The notes: generated by a model from the sequence alone, not told the origin. A stretch of 64,000 bases of DNA from Dysgonomonas sp. PF1-14 (GCF_029892965.1 NZ_JARXWN010000003.1:310001-374000), one strand, 5' to 3'; shown: positions 18,185-26,736, counted from the stretch's first letter. Numbers and translations: made by a program.

Positions 18185-18256
18185 GTGTTTTTCATGGTAT
18201 TAGATTTAAGGTTAACAATGAAGATTGGTTGTCGTGATGACAACCTTTTCTTTTTT
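18185..18256 (+). ncRNA. Small RNA, copy 1, with intrinsic terminator
   Basis: A transcript of about 72 nt is predicted from the start point after TATCTTTG to a terminator made of stem GGTTGTC/GACAACC (18227-18233 and 18239-18245, loop GTGAT) followed by TTTTCTTTTTT. The region from the promoter to the T-tract is nearly identical in two further copies (44153-44224 and 45757-45827), while flanking DNA differs. The layout (Bacteroidetes promoter, short conserved transcript, terminator) fits the description of the Rfam Bacteroidales-1 RNA motif, but I could not test that. An in-frame 22-codon reading from the ATG at 18194 runs through the terminator and is probably incidental. Confidence 0.75.
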
Positions 18257-18353
18257 ATATAACTTTCTTCTCCACTTTCATTTCTCCACTTATCCTTCCT
18301 TAATATAAGTCATATCGTACGACTCAGTATAATCTAAAAATGTTCTAATTATC

Positions 18354-18833
18354 TTAAACATAACTGCTATTTGCATTTATCACTATAAGTTTAGCCCATT
18401 ACTAACGCGCACTCCTGTGCTTGTTTTTCATTTTACATACGCTTTGCTCCTGTGACCGTTGGTTAGCATTGCCCAAAATGAAACAAAAGGCTAGTGCTCC
18501 CTGCGGAACTAATGCACAGGATCGCAATGCGATGATAAGGCAGACAAGTCGTCTCTTAATCGTGCGTTAGCCTGCGCCGTTAGCTTTATGGACGGGGTAC
18601 CCGTAGGGTGAGAAAGGCGTAAAATGAAAACCTGTTTGAGCTTATCAAAAGATTCATATTTTAGGAATGTCCAGAGCGAGTTTTTTCATTTAGCCTTTAA
18701 GCCCTGTAACGGGTCGTACTATGAAGCGTGGCGCTAAAGCGCTTTGCTTACTTTGCGGCTTTGGGCAAAGTGAGGCAAGCAATCTGTGATTGCGCGCAGT
18801 AAGAAAACGACTAATGAAATTGAACCTATAATT
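18354..18833. repeat. Dispersed 480-495 bp non-coding repeat, copy 1
   Basis: A long repeat that matches 56941-57435 nearly throughout, with clear boundaries (start TTAAACATAACTGCTAT, end GAACCTATAATT). No plausible protein is encoded. It is richer in G+C than surrounding spacers. Conserved distant complementary arms suggest folding: TTTTCATTTTAC (18425-18436) with GTAAAATGAAAA (18619-18630), and TTGCCCAAA (18469-18477) with TTTGGGCAA (18760-18768). A local hairpin ACGGGGTACCCGT lies at 18592-18604. The right end abuts a MITE-like insertion. It could be a structured RNA, a retired mobile element or a recombination site. Confidence 0.8.
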
Positions 18834-18834
18834 A

Positions 18835-19061
18835 ACGTGAGTTCGATATAAAAATAGTATGTAATCAATTGTTTTCCAAAATATATGATGTAAACTTCGT
18901 GCCCTTTGTGGTTTTTCTTCGTGCCCTTTGTGGTTTTTCTTTGTGTCCTTTGTGGTAAAAGAAATAAGATTTAACCACAAAGAGCACAAGGTTTTACACA
19001 AGGCTCACAAAGAAAATATATAACTAGCTGATATTTAGATACTATTATTTCGAACTCACGT
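18835..19061. mobile_element. MITE-like element with ACGTGAGTTCGA ends, copy 1
   Basis: A 227 bp element with perfect 12 bp inverted ends ACGTGAGTTCGA/TCGAACTCACGT. It is flanked by the 6 bp direct repeat TAATTA (18829-18834 and 19062-19067), a likely target duplication. Inside are inverted CTTTGTGGTTTTTC / ACCACAAAG-type units; this copy has an extra 22-23 bp tandem unit compared with the inverted copy at 27257-27461. It inserted at or next to the right end of the 480 bp repeat. No coding capacity. Confidence 0.85.
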
Positions 19062-19265
19062 TAATTAGAACATTTATCATATACACTTTCAAACATTAAT
19101 CGGTGTTTTTTATAAATACAAGAACCATATCTCGATTTACATTACTAATTTTGGCAAGCCTTTTGCATTAGGTTTGAGAGAAAATATATAGAAAGTGAGT
19201 CATATAGAGGTTGATTTACTTCTGTTTTCTTTGTAATATATTGAATACAAAATATTTATTAAGAT

Positions 19266-19820
19266 ATGAAAGAGGAATTTACGAATGAAGATCCGGTGAG
19301 AGACGATATTGCCGGAGCAGAGGATATGACAAATAATCAGACAGAAGAAACTCCTGTGGCCGATATAAATGACAATGTGACCGATTGGGAGACAAAATAC
19401 AATGAGCTGAATGACTCCTATCTGCGCTTGAATGCAGAATTTGATAACTACCGCAAGCGTACACTGAAAGAAAAGGCAGAATTGTTGAAGTCGGGTAGTG
19501 AGAGGGTGCTGATAGATATTATTGCTGTAGTAGATGACTTCGAACGGGCACTGGAAAATATCTCTAAAACAGAAGATATTGCAGCTGTAAAAGAAGGTGT
19601 AGATCTTATCTATACCAAATTTTTAGGCTTTCTCAGCAGGCACGGGGTAAAAGAAATAGAAACAATAGGACAGCCATTCGATACAGACCGGCATGAGGCT
19701 ATTACTACAGTTCCGGCACAAAAAGAAGAGGATAAAGATAAGATAGTAGACAGTGTGCAGAAAGGCTATACCCTCGACGATAAAGTAATCCGCTACCCTA
19801 AAGTGATTGTAGCAAAATAA
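19266..19820 (+). CDS. grpE: GrpE, nucleotide exchange factor of DnaK
   Basis: A 184-residue co-chaperone. After an acidic, disordered start (residues 1-35) comes the long coiled coil (WETKYNELNDSYLRLNAEFDNYRKRTLKEKAELLKSG). The C-terminal beta domain follows, with GVKEIETIGQPFDTDRHEAITTVPAQKE and the closing GYTLDDKVIRYPKVIVAK, the GrpE signature. It releases ADP from DnaK in the cytoplasm. dnaJ follows 14 bp later, so the two form an operon; dnaK is not in this window. About 200 bp between the upstream MITE and the ATG show no exact TAnnTTTG element. Confidence 0.97.
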   Translation: MKEEFTNEDPVRDDIAGAEDMTNNQTEETPVADINDNVTDWETKYNELNDSYLRLNAEFDNYRKRTLKEKAELLKSGSERVLIDIIAVVDDFERALENISKTEDIAAVKEGVDLIYTKFLGFLSRHGVKEIETIGQPFDTDRHEAITTVPAQKEEDKDKIVDSVQKGYTLDDKVIRYPKVIVAK

Positions 19821-19834
19821 AGTAATAAAAACCG

Positions 19835-20974
19835 ATGGCAACTAAACGAGACTATTACGAGGTACTTGAAGTCACTAAAACAGCGACATACGAAGAAATA
19901 AAAAAAGCATACCGCAAAAAGGCAATTCAGTATCATCCCGATAAAAATCCGGGAGACAGTGCGGCTGAAGAAAAATTTAAAGAAGCAGCCGAAGCATACG
20001 AAATACTGAGTGATGAACAAAAGCGCGCAAAATATGACAGATACGGGCATGAAGCACCCGGTGGTTTTGGCGGACACAGCGGCGGTTTCTCTATGGACGA
20101 TATATTCTCCCAGTTCGGAGATATTTTCGGTGGACATTTTGGTGGCGGTTTCGGTGGCTTTGGCGGATCGAGAGGCCCTCGTGTAAACAGAGGTTCCGAT
20201 CTGCGCGTAAAAGTGAAGTTGACTTTGAAAGACATTGCTTCGGGTGTAGAGAAAAAAATAAAAGTAAACAAATTTGTTTCCTGTTCGCACTGTAAAGGAA
20301 CAGGAGCTGATAATGGTACAGCCTACGAAACCTGCTCTACCTGTAAAGGTTCGGGAGTGGTAACAAGAGTGATGAATACCATTCTGGGACAGATGCAGAC
20401 ACAGTCTACCTGTCCTACCTGTAATGGTGAAGGCAAAAATATAACGAAAAAATGTTCGTACTGTTCCGGAGAAGGCATTGTTCGCGAAGAAGAAGTAATC
20501 ACAATAAATATACCTGCCGGAGTTGCCGAAGGAATGCAGCTTTCGATGAGCGGTAAAGGAAATGCTGCCCGTCATGGAGGGGTTAATGGAGACCTGCTGA
20601 TCGTAGTGGAGGAAGAACAACATCCGGAACTCTTCAGAGACGATAACGATGTAGTCTACAATCTGCTGCTGAGTGTGTCTACCGCTGCACTGGGCGGCAA
20701 TGTAGTAGTCCCTACCATAGACGGCAAGGTAAAAGTGACCATAGATGCGGGTACGCAGCCGGGTAAGGTATTACGACTGAAAAACAAAGGCTTGCCTAGC
20801 ATTAACCGTTACGGTACGGGAGACTTGCTTATAAATATAAGCGTATATATTCCCGAAAATCTTACCGATAGTGAAAAGTCTACATTGACAGGACTGGAAA
20901 ACTCACCGAATTTCCAACCCAGCAAATCGGTAAAAGAAAAGATATTCAGTCATTTTCGGAAAATGTTTGATTAA
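19835..20974 (+). CDS. dnaJ: DnaJ, Hsp40 co-chaperone
   Basis: A 379-residue type I Hsp40 with all domains. The J domain (1-70) contains the HPD motif in [11 protein letters not shown] Gly/Phe-rich region (75-115, [27 protein letters not shown]) follows. Four zinc-finger repeats CxxCxGxG ([32 protein letters not shown]) lie near residues 150-215, then the client-binding C-terminal domains. It stimulates the DnaK ATPase and delivers unfolded proteins. Second gene of the grpE-dnaJ operon, with a terminator directly downstream. Confidence 0.98.
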   Translation: MATKRDYYEVLEVTKTATYEEIKKAYRKKAIQYHPDKNPGDSAAEEKFKEAAEAYEILSDEQKRAKYDRYGHEAPGGFGGHSGGFSMDDIFSQFGDIFGGHFGGGFGGFGGSRGPRVNRGSDLRVKVKLTLKDIASGVEKKIKVNKFVSCSHCKGTGADNGTAYETCSTCKGSGVVTRVMNTILGQMQTQSTCPTCNGEGKNITKKCSYCSGEGIVREEEVITINIPAGVAEGMQLSMSGKGNAARHGGVNGDLLIVVEEEQHPELFRDDNDVVYNLLLSVSTAALGGNVVVPTIDGKVKVTIDAGTQPGKVLRLKNKGLPSINRYGTGDLLINISVYIPENLTDSEKSTLTGLENSPNFQPSKSVKEKIFSHFRKMFD

Positions 20975-20981
20975 GCAATAT

Positions 20982-21014
20982 AAAAAAGAGCAACTCATTG
21001 GTTGCTCTTTTTTT
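20982..21014. terminator. Bidirectional intrinsic terminator between dnaJ and the YARHG gene
   Basis: Stem GAGCAAC/GTTGCTC (20988-20994 and 21001-21007) with a 6 nt loop, preceded by an A-tract and followed by seven T. It can serve both dnaJ (+) and the converging gene (-), whose stop codon lies within it. Confidence 0.85.
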
Positions 21015-21696
21015 ATCCTGCTCCGTTCTGTTGCAGATAGGTAATTGTATTATTATCATCTATATCAAACTCCCACCAGTAACCGAATCCGCCGATTTCC
21101 CTTTCGTCGTCCTCATATAAGAAAGGGCTGTCTTCGTTGAGATAACCCAACATGATATCTTGGTTTACAACTTTCAGGTAATAATTGCTGACGGACTGTC
21201 CGTTGTCGATAGATACCTGATATAATCCCTTTTGTCCACAGAAGGTTATGTCATCTATCTGTATTCTGTTCAGTATATCTATCAACAGGGCGCGTTGGCT
21301 ACCCTCTAATAAGGCATACGCCGAGTTGTTAGCTAAAACACCCTTCTTTAGTTCTCCGAAATAAGATTTGATGGCTTTGGCACGCTTTTCTCTTCTCTCT
21401 TCTTCGGCTTTCAATATGGTTACATTATCCTGTTCGGTTTTGCCGAGTTTTACCTGATTGTTGTCACTCACAGGTTCGTACCACGAATAGTTCTCGAAAT
21501 GCGCTTGTATCTCTTTGTTAGAGAATTTGTATCCGTTGCGGGCGTATATTTCGTTCCGCATCCATTTCAGTTCATCATCACATATCTTACTTAGTTTAGA
21601 TATATTTAATCGCTCTGAGGTGAAGTCAAACCTGCCTTGAGAAAAGGCTGTGAGGGAAAGTAATATCAGACTACCGGTTAAAATAAGTTTTCTCAT
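21013..21696 (-). CDS. YARHG-domain secreted protein
   Basis: About 227 residues with a signal peptide (MRKLILTGSLILLSLTAFSQG). A YARHG domain lies near residues 28-70, recognisable as LKWMRNEIYARNGYKFSNKEIQAHFENYSWY. YARHG domains are small extracytoplasmic modules of unknown function. The C-terminal 120 residues have no recognised domain and end in an acidic, tyrosine-containing stretch. An ATG six codons upstream (21714) exists, but the chosen start places the signal peptide at the N-terminus. It is a single gene converging with dnaJ. Confidence 0.8.
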   Translation of the reverse strand: MRKLILTGSLILLSLTAFSQGRFDFTSERLNISKLSKICDDELKWMRNEIYARNGYKFSNKEIQAHFENYSWYEPVSDNNQVKLGKTEQDNVTILKAEEERREKRAKAIKSYFGELKKGVLANNSAYALLEGSQRALLIDILNRIQIDDITFCGQKGLYQVSIDNGQSVSNYYLKVVNQDIMLGYLNEDSPFLYEDDEREIGGFGYWWEFDIDDNNTITYLQQNGAG

Positions 21697-21765
21697 ATTA
21701 TTCTGTGTTTGCATTATTTAATATGCAATATTAATCAAAAATTTCATATCTCTTGCTTAAAACTT

Positions 21766-21773
21766 TATCTTTG
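21766..21773 (+). promoter_or_regulatory. -7 element TATCTTTG for the Nif3-like gene
   Basis: An exact TAnnTTTG match, 22 bp before the ATG at 21796, giving a short leader of about 15-20 nt. Confidence 0.6.
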
Positions 21774-21795
21774 AGACAGGAAAAAGCTTAAGGAT

Positions 21796-22890
21796 ATGAA
21801 AATAAAAGAAATTCTGCATACGATAGAACAGGTTGCCCCTATCCCTTTACAGGAAGGATTCGATAATAGTGGTGTTCAGGTAGGAGATGTCAATCAGGAG
21901 GCCAAAGGCGCAATTGTCTGTATAGATGTAACGGAAGCGGTAGTAGACGAAGCCATTACAAGGAATTGTAATCTGATCATAGCACATCATCCGCTGGCTT
22001 TCCGCAGTTTCAAATCCCTTACAGGTAAAAACTATATCGAACGTTGTATGATAAAAGCCTGCAAACACGATATCGTTGTGTATGCCGCCCATACCAATCT
22101 CGATAATGCTTCGGAGGGAATAAACCGATATTTGGCCGATATGCTGGGGCTGCAACATGTAAGAATACTCGATCCCCAAAAAGATAAGCTGCTCAAGCTT
22201 GTGACCTTTGTTCCCCATTCGCATGCCGAATTGGTACGTAATACCCTGTTTAATACAGGGGCAGGGCATATCGGTAATTACGATTCCTGTAGCTACAATG
22301 TAATGGGAGAAGGCACATTCAGGGCAGGAGAAGACACAAGCCCGTATGTGGGGGAAATAAACGAGCTGCACATTGAGCCCGAAACCCGTATTGAAGTCAT
22401 ATTGCCTGCTTATAAGCAATCAGAGGTATTGCGGGCGCTTATTTCAGTACACCCTTACGAAGAGCCTGCTTATGATTTCTATGCGCTGACCAATGTATGG
22501 GAAAAAGCAGGAAGCGGTGTTGTCGGTATCTTACCCGAAGAAATGGAAGAAGAAGACTTCCTGTATATGCTGAAAGATACGTTCCACCTGAATGTAATAC
22601 AGCATTCGCCACTAAGGGGCAAGCCTGTGCGTGATGTCGCTATCTGTAGTGGTAGCGGAGCATTCCTCATACCTAAGGCTATATCTTACAGTGCCGATGT
22701 TTTTATAACAGGTGAAGCTAAATATAACGACTTCTACGATGTGGAAGATAAGTTATTGCTGGCAGCCGTAGGGCATTATGAATCTGAAATTTTCACAAAG
22801 AATATATTTTTCGATATTATTTCGAAAAAATATCCTACCTTTGCAGTCTATATGTCGGGATTCGATGTGAATCCGGTAAACTATTTATAA
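21796..22890 (+). CDS. Nif3-like dinuclear metal-centre protein (DUF34/NIF3 family, YbgI)
   Basis: A 364-residue member of the NIF3/DUF34 family; its length matches the long form with an inserted PII-like domain. Metal-ligand motifs are visible: LIIAHHPLAF (near 56-65), VYAAHTNLDNASEGIN (near 95-110), and late FITGEAKYND and AVGHYESE near residues 303 and 320. The insert spans roughly residues 130-240. GTP cyclohydrolase I type 2 is an older name for this family, but the biochemical role is not settled. Upstream is a clear promoter; the next gene (zinc ribbon) is 110 bp downstream and often neighbours this family in Bacteroidetes. Confidence 0.92.
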   Translation: MKIKEILHTIEQVAPIPLQEGFDNSGVQVGDVNQEAKGAIVCIDVTEAVVDEAITRNCNLIIAHHPLAFRSFKSLTGKNYIERCMIKACKHDIVVYAAHTNLDNASEGINRYLADMLGLQHVRILDPQKDKLLKLVTFVPHSHAELVRNTLFNTGAGHIGNYDSCSYNVMGEGTFRAGEDTSPYVGEINELHIEPETRIEVILPAYKQSEVLRALISVHPYEEPAYDFYALTNVWEKAGSGVVGILPEEMEEEDFLYMLKDTFHLNVIQHSPLRGKPVRDVAICSGSGAFLIPKAISYSADVFITGEAKYNDFYDVEDKLLLAAVGHYESEIFTKNIFFDIISKKYPTFAVYMSGFDVNPVNYL

Positions 22891-23000
22891 TCAGACGGTG
22901 ATATACTCCCGTTTCTTATAAATGATGTAGTAAACAAGTAGAATAAGCTCTATTTGATTACTGCATTTTTTTATGACAACAATTTATAACAAGAATAATT

Positions 23001-23753
23001 ATGGCTAAGAAACAAGAAAAAGAAGTTACAGTTGAAGATAAGCTGAAAACGCTTTACTCCCTGCAACAAAAATTATCTGAAATAGATAATATTAAAATAT
23101 TAAGAGGCGAGTTGCCGCTGGAGGTAGCCGATCTTGAAGATGAGATAATCGGTCTTGAAACACGTATCAAGAAGTATGAAACAGAACTGAAAGATTCAGA
23201 AACGGCTGTGTCTCATCAGAAGCAGAAAGCTAAAGATAGCGCTTTGAAAATAGAAAAATACAAAGAGCAACTCGATAATGTGCGCAACAACCGCGAGTTT
23301 GACCATCTGAGTAAGGAGATCGAATTTGAAACATTGGAGATCGAATTGTCCGATAAACGTGTACGTGAGTTTTCTCAGGATTCTAAGAATCTGACTGAAC
23401 AGGTAGAAAAAAGCAAATCGTTCCTCGAGGAGCGTTCTGCCGATCTTGCACAGAAGAAAGAAGAGTTGGATGGCATCGTTTCGGAAACAAAACAGCAGGA
23501 AGAGCAGCTTCGTGAAGAAGTAAAAGATATAGAATCGGAAGTAGAGCCTCGTTTGTTGCAGGCATTTAAACGTATCCGTAAAAGTGCCCGTAACGGTCTG
23601 GCAGTAGTTATGATCGAGCGTGGTGCATGCGGAGGATGCTTCAATAAGATTCCACCACAAAAACAAATGGATATCAAGATCGGTAAAAAGATTATTGTTT
23701 GCGAATATTGTGGACGTATAATGATAGACCCTGAACTGGTAGGAGCTGAATAA
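23001..23753 (+). CDS. Coiled-coil protein with C4 zinc ribbon (DUF164/CdsZ-like)
   Basis: A 250-residue protein. Residues 10-185 are almost continuous coiled coil rich in Glu and Lys. The C-terminus is a zinc ribbon with two CxxC pairs (GACGGCFNKI near 210 and VCEYCGRIM near 233). Homologues with this architecture include chlamydial CdsZ and other DUF164 proteins, proposed to act as nucleic-acid-binding or scaffold proteins; the function here is not known. It follows the Nif3-like gene and is closed by a strong terminator. Confidence 0.88.
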   Translation: MAKKQEKEVTVEDKLKTLYSLQQKLSEIDNIKILRGELPLEVADLEDEIIGLETRIKKYETELKDSETAVSHQKQKAKDSALKIEKYKEQLDNVRNNREFDHLSKEIEFETLEIELSDKRVREFSQDSKNLTEQVEKSKSFLEERSADLAQKKEELDGIVSETKQQEEQLREEVKDIESEVEPRLLQAFKRIRKSARNGLAVVMIERGACGGCFNKIPPQKQMDIKIGKKIIVCEYCGRIMIDPELVGAE

Positions 23754-23787
23754 TTTTCAGCTGAGAATTTTATAAAAATATATCATT

Positions 23788-23827
23788 GATCGGAAAGGTT
23801 AAAAGCAGCCTTTCCGATCATTTTTTT
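23788..23827 (+). terminator. Strong intrinsic terminator after the zinc-ribbon gene
   Basis: An 11 bp perfect stem GATCGGAAAGG/CCTTTCCGATC (23788-23798 and 23809-23819) with a 10 nt loop, followed by A and seven T. Confidence 0.88.
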
Positions 23828-23880
23828 ATGCTTTTTTATGAACTTTATATTGGAAACTTTGTTTTTAATCTTATTTGTAT

Positions 23881-23968
23881 TAAAAAATAAAATGGAAAAC
23901 TTTTTCACTTTTTCAAAAAATTATATATTTGATTATTAGTTATTTAAAAAATAAAATGGAAAACTTTT
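23881..23968. repeat. Two identical 24 bp direct repeats upstream of the class II RNR gene
   Basis: TAAAAAATAAAATGGAAAAC plus TTTT occurs at 23881-23904 and again at 23945-23968, a start-to-start distance of 64 bp, in the 335 bp leader region of the ribonucleotide reductase gene. Both copies lie on the coding strand. This could be a pair of regulator-binding sites. No cobalamin riboswitch or typical NrdR box was recognised in the leader. Confidence 0.55.
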
Positions 23969-24088
23969 GCTTTTGTTTAAAAAATACAGTTGTAAAATTT
24001 GTGTAATGTTTACTTATTGACTAATATTGCAAAAGGATTTAATGACACATTTTTTACCCGAATTAATTACCTCTAAATTATAAAGCAA

Positions 24089-26644
24089 ATGGCACGAAAG
24101 GTTTATACCTTCGATGAGGCGTATAATGCCGCATTAGATTATTTCGTCGGCGATGAATTGGCCGCGAAGGTGTGGGTTAACAAGTACGCATTGAAAGATG
24201 CTTTGGGGAATATCTATGAACAATCCCCCGAAGATATGCATTGGCGGTTAGCTAATGAGATAGGCCGTATAGAAGCGAAATACGAAAACGGACTGTCTAG
24301 TAAAGAACTGTATGATCTTTTCGATCATTTCAGGTACATTGTGCCGCAGGGAAGCCCGATGACAGGTATCGGCAACGACTTCCAGATCGCATCGTTATCT
24401 AACTGTTTCGTTATCGGTATGGATGGTCCGTCAGACTCTTATGGAGCCATAATACGTGTCGATGAAGAACAAGTGCAGCTGATGAAGCGACGTGGAGGGG
24501 TAGGGCACGACCTGTCTCATATTCGTCCGAAAGGCTCTCCGGTGAAAAACTCGGCGCTGACGTCTACAGGCTTGGTGCCTTTTATGGAAAGGTATTCCAA
24601 TTCTACCCGCGAAGTAGCGCAGGATGGCCGTCGCGGAGCACTGATGCTGAGTGTGTCTATTAAACATCCCGATTCCGAATCGTTTGTAGATGCCAAAATG
24701 GAGCAGGGTAAGGTTACAGGTGCTAACGTATCTGTCCGTATCGACGATGCCTTTATGCAAGCTGTTGTTGACGGATCGAAATATACACAGCAATATCCGA
24801 TCGACTCTGATAACCCTACATATGTGAAAGATATAGAAGCAAATCAACTATGGCGTAAGATTGTACACAATGCGTGGAGATCAGCCGAGCCGGGAGTGCT
24901 GTTCTGGGATACTATTATCAGAGAGTCTGTGCCTGACTGTTATGCAGATCTCGGATTCAAGACTATATCTACAAACCCATGTGGCGAGATACCGCTTTGC
25001 CCGTACGACAGCTGCCGTCTGTTGGCGATCAACCTATACTCGTATGTGGTAAATCCTTTCCAGAAAGATGCTTATTTCGACTTCGAACTGTTCAAAAAGC
25101 ATGTTGGGCTGGCTCAGCGCATCATGGATGACATCATCGACCTCGAATCGGAAAAGATAGAGAAAATACTGGAAAAGATAGATGCCGACCCTGAAACTGA
25201 CGAGGTTAGAGGTCCGGAAAGACACCTTTGGGAAAAAATACGTAAGAAAACACTTCAAGGACGCCGCACAGGGGTAGGTATCACAGCCGAAGGCGATATG
25301 ATAGCTGCTATGGGACTCCGCTACGGAACAGAAGAAGCTACAGCCTTTGCCGAAGAAGTACATCGTACACTGGCTCTGGCTGCTTACCGTTCGTCTGTCG
25401 ATCTGGCAAAAGAACGTGGCGCATTCGAAATATTTGATATCAAGCGTGAGAAAAACAATCCGTTTATCAACCGTTTGGCAGAAGCCGATCCGAAGCTGTA
25501 TAAAGACATGGAAAAATATGGTCGCCGCAACATTGCCTGTCTTACTGTAGCGCCTACCGGAACTACCAGTCTGATGACGCAGTCGACTTCGGGTATCGAA
25601 CCTGTATTCCTGCCGGTATATAAGCGCCGCCGTAAGGTAAACCCGAACGATAAGGATGTTCGTGTAGACTTTGTGGATGAAAACGGAGACTCTTGGGAAG
25701 AATACATTGTGTTCCACCATAAGTTTGTAACATGGATGGAGAGCAAGGGATATCCTACAGCCAAACGATATACAAACGAGGAAGTAGATGCAATGGTTGC
25801 CGAATCGCCATACTACAAGGCTACATCTAATGATGTAGACTGGTTGCAAAAGGTGAAAATGCAGGGACGTATCCAGAAATGGGTAGACCACTCTATCAGC
25901 GTTACTATCAACCTGCCTTCAGATGTGTCGGAAGATCTTGTAAACGATCTTTATATCGAAGCTTGGAAGAGCGGATGTAAAGGTTGTACCGTATATCGTG
26001 ACGGCTCGCGTGCAGGAGTATTGGTGTCTGCCGATAGTGATAAGAAGACAGGCACAGAGGAAGACGATTGCGGAGACTGCTACGAACGTCCTCAGATCGT
26101 GCAGGAACGTCCACGCGAACTGGCTGCCGATGTGATCAAATTCCAGAACAATAAAGAAAAATGGATTGCTTTCATCGGACTGCTCGATGGTCGTCCATAC
26201 GAGATATTCACCGGACTCTCCGATGATGATGAAGGCTTGATGCTGCCCAAGAATGTAAACCATGGTGTGATCATTAAGACACTGAACGATGAGGGGCTAC
26301 GCTCTTACGACTTCCAGTTCAAGAATAAGAGAGGTTATAAGACTACAATAGAAGGACTGAACAGTAAGTTTAACCCCGAGTTCTGGAACTACGCCAAGCT
26401 TATATCCGGTGTACTTCGTTACGGAATGCCTATCGATCAGGTGGTGAAACTGGTACAGGGACTTGAGTTGAACAGCGAAACCATCAATACATGGAAAAAC
26501 GGTGTTGAGCGTGCCTTGAAAAAGTATCTGCCTAACGAGACTGAAGCCAAAGGTCAGAAATGTCCTGTCTGCGGATTGGAGACGCTGATCTATCAGGAAG
26601 GTTGTATGAAGTGTACCAACTGTGGTGCATCGAAATGCGGATAA
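24089..26644 (+). CDS. nrdJ: Class II (adenosylcobalamin-dependent) ribonucleotide reductase
   Basis: An 851-residue enzyme making deoxyribonucleotides in the cytoplasm with vitamin B12 coenzyme. The active-site triad Asn-x-Cys-x-Glu lies in STNPCGEIPLCPYDSC (near 292-308), and LSNCFVIG with RRGGVGHDLSHIRPKGS (near 107-153) holds the partner cysteine and nucleotide site. The PTGTTSLM motif is near 490. A C-terminal TSCPD-type region (KWIAFIGLLDGRPYEIFTG) is followed by a zinc/redox tail CPVCGLETLIYQEGCMKCTNCGASKCG, which is annotated here as two key Cys pairs. The gene stands alone and needs no NrdB or NrdG partner. Confidence 0.96.
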   Translation: MARKVYTFDEAYNAALDYFVGDELAAKVWVNKYALKDALGNIYEQSPEDMHWRLANEIGRIEAKYENGLSSKELYDLFDHFRYIVPQGSPMTGIGNDFQIASLSNCFVIGMDGPSDSYGAIIRVDEEQVQLMKRRGGVGHDLSHIRPKGSPVKNSALTSTGLVPFMERYSNSTREVAQDGRRGALMLSVSIKHPDSESFVDAKMEQGKVTGANVSVRIDDAFMQAVVDGSKYTQQYPIDSDNPTYVKDIEANQLWRKIVHNAWRSAEPGVLFWDTIIRESVPDCYADLGFKTISTNPCGEIPLCPYDSCRLLAINLYSYVVNPFQKDAYFDFELFKKHVGLAQRIMDDIIDLESEKIEKILEKIDADPETDEVRGPERHLWEKIRKKTLQGRRTGVGITAEGDMIAAMGLRYGTEEATAFAEEVHRTLALAAYRSSVDLAKERGAFEIFDIKREKNNPFINRLAEADPKLYKDMEKYGRRNIACLTVAPTGTTSLMTQSTSGIEPVFLPVYKRRRKVNPNDKDVRVDFVDENGDSWEEYIVFHHKFVTWMESKGYPTAKRYTNEEVDAMVAESPYYKATSNDVDWLQKVKMQGRIQKWVDHSISVTINLPSDVSEDLVNDLYIEAWKSGCKGCTVYRDGSRAGVLVSADSDKKTGTEEDDCGDCYERPQIVQERPRELAADVIKFQNNKEKWIAFIGLLDGRPYEIFTGLSDDDEGLMLPKNVNHGVIIKTLNDEGLRSYDFQFKNKRGYKTTIEGLNSKFNPEFWNYAKLISGVLRYGMPIDQVVKLVQGLELNSETINTWKNGVERALKKYLPNETEAKGQKCPVCGLETLIYQEGCMKCTNCGASKCG

Positions 26645-26701
26645 TATAGATAATTTATATAAAGCCGGGCGGGAGCGTTTTTATCGTTCCCGCTTTTGTT
26701 T

Positions 26702-26709
26702 TATCTTTG
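26702..26709 (+). promoter_or_regulatory. -7 element TATCTTTG for the PNPOx-like gene
   Basis: An exact TAnnTTTG match. It overlaps an upstream in-frame TTG (26707), ruling that codon out and placing the first usable start at the ATG at 26737. Confidence 0.65.
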
Positions 26710-26736
26710 TTGCGAACACCAAAAAACACGAATATT

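Noticed and set aside
18194-18262. A 22-codon frame starting at the ATG inside the small RNA (MVLDLRLT...)
   Set aside because: The frame runs through the terminator stem and T-tract, so its end would not be transcribed fully; because the three copies are nearly identical at DNA level, no synonymous-change signal is available.
18690-19001. Minus-strand open frame of 103 codons across the 480 bp repeat and MITE
   Set aside because: It spans the junction of two unrelated repeats and translates tandem repeat DNA (NHKGHEE); no homologue-like features.
19793-20623. Long minus-strand frame of 276 codons opposite dnaJ
   Set aside because: It lies entirely across grpE end and dnaJ, is Phe/Cys/Ser-rich as antisense of a Gly/Lys-rich gene, and has no recognisable domain.
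23754-24088. Cobalamin riboswitch before the B12-dependent RNR gene
   Set aside because: I looked for the conserved B12-box core and found nothing convincing; only an AT-rich leader with direct repeats.
25034-25891. Minus-strand frame of 285 codons opposite the class II RNR gene
   Set aside because: A shadow of a well-conserved gene; composition is typical of antisense translation.
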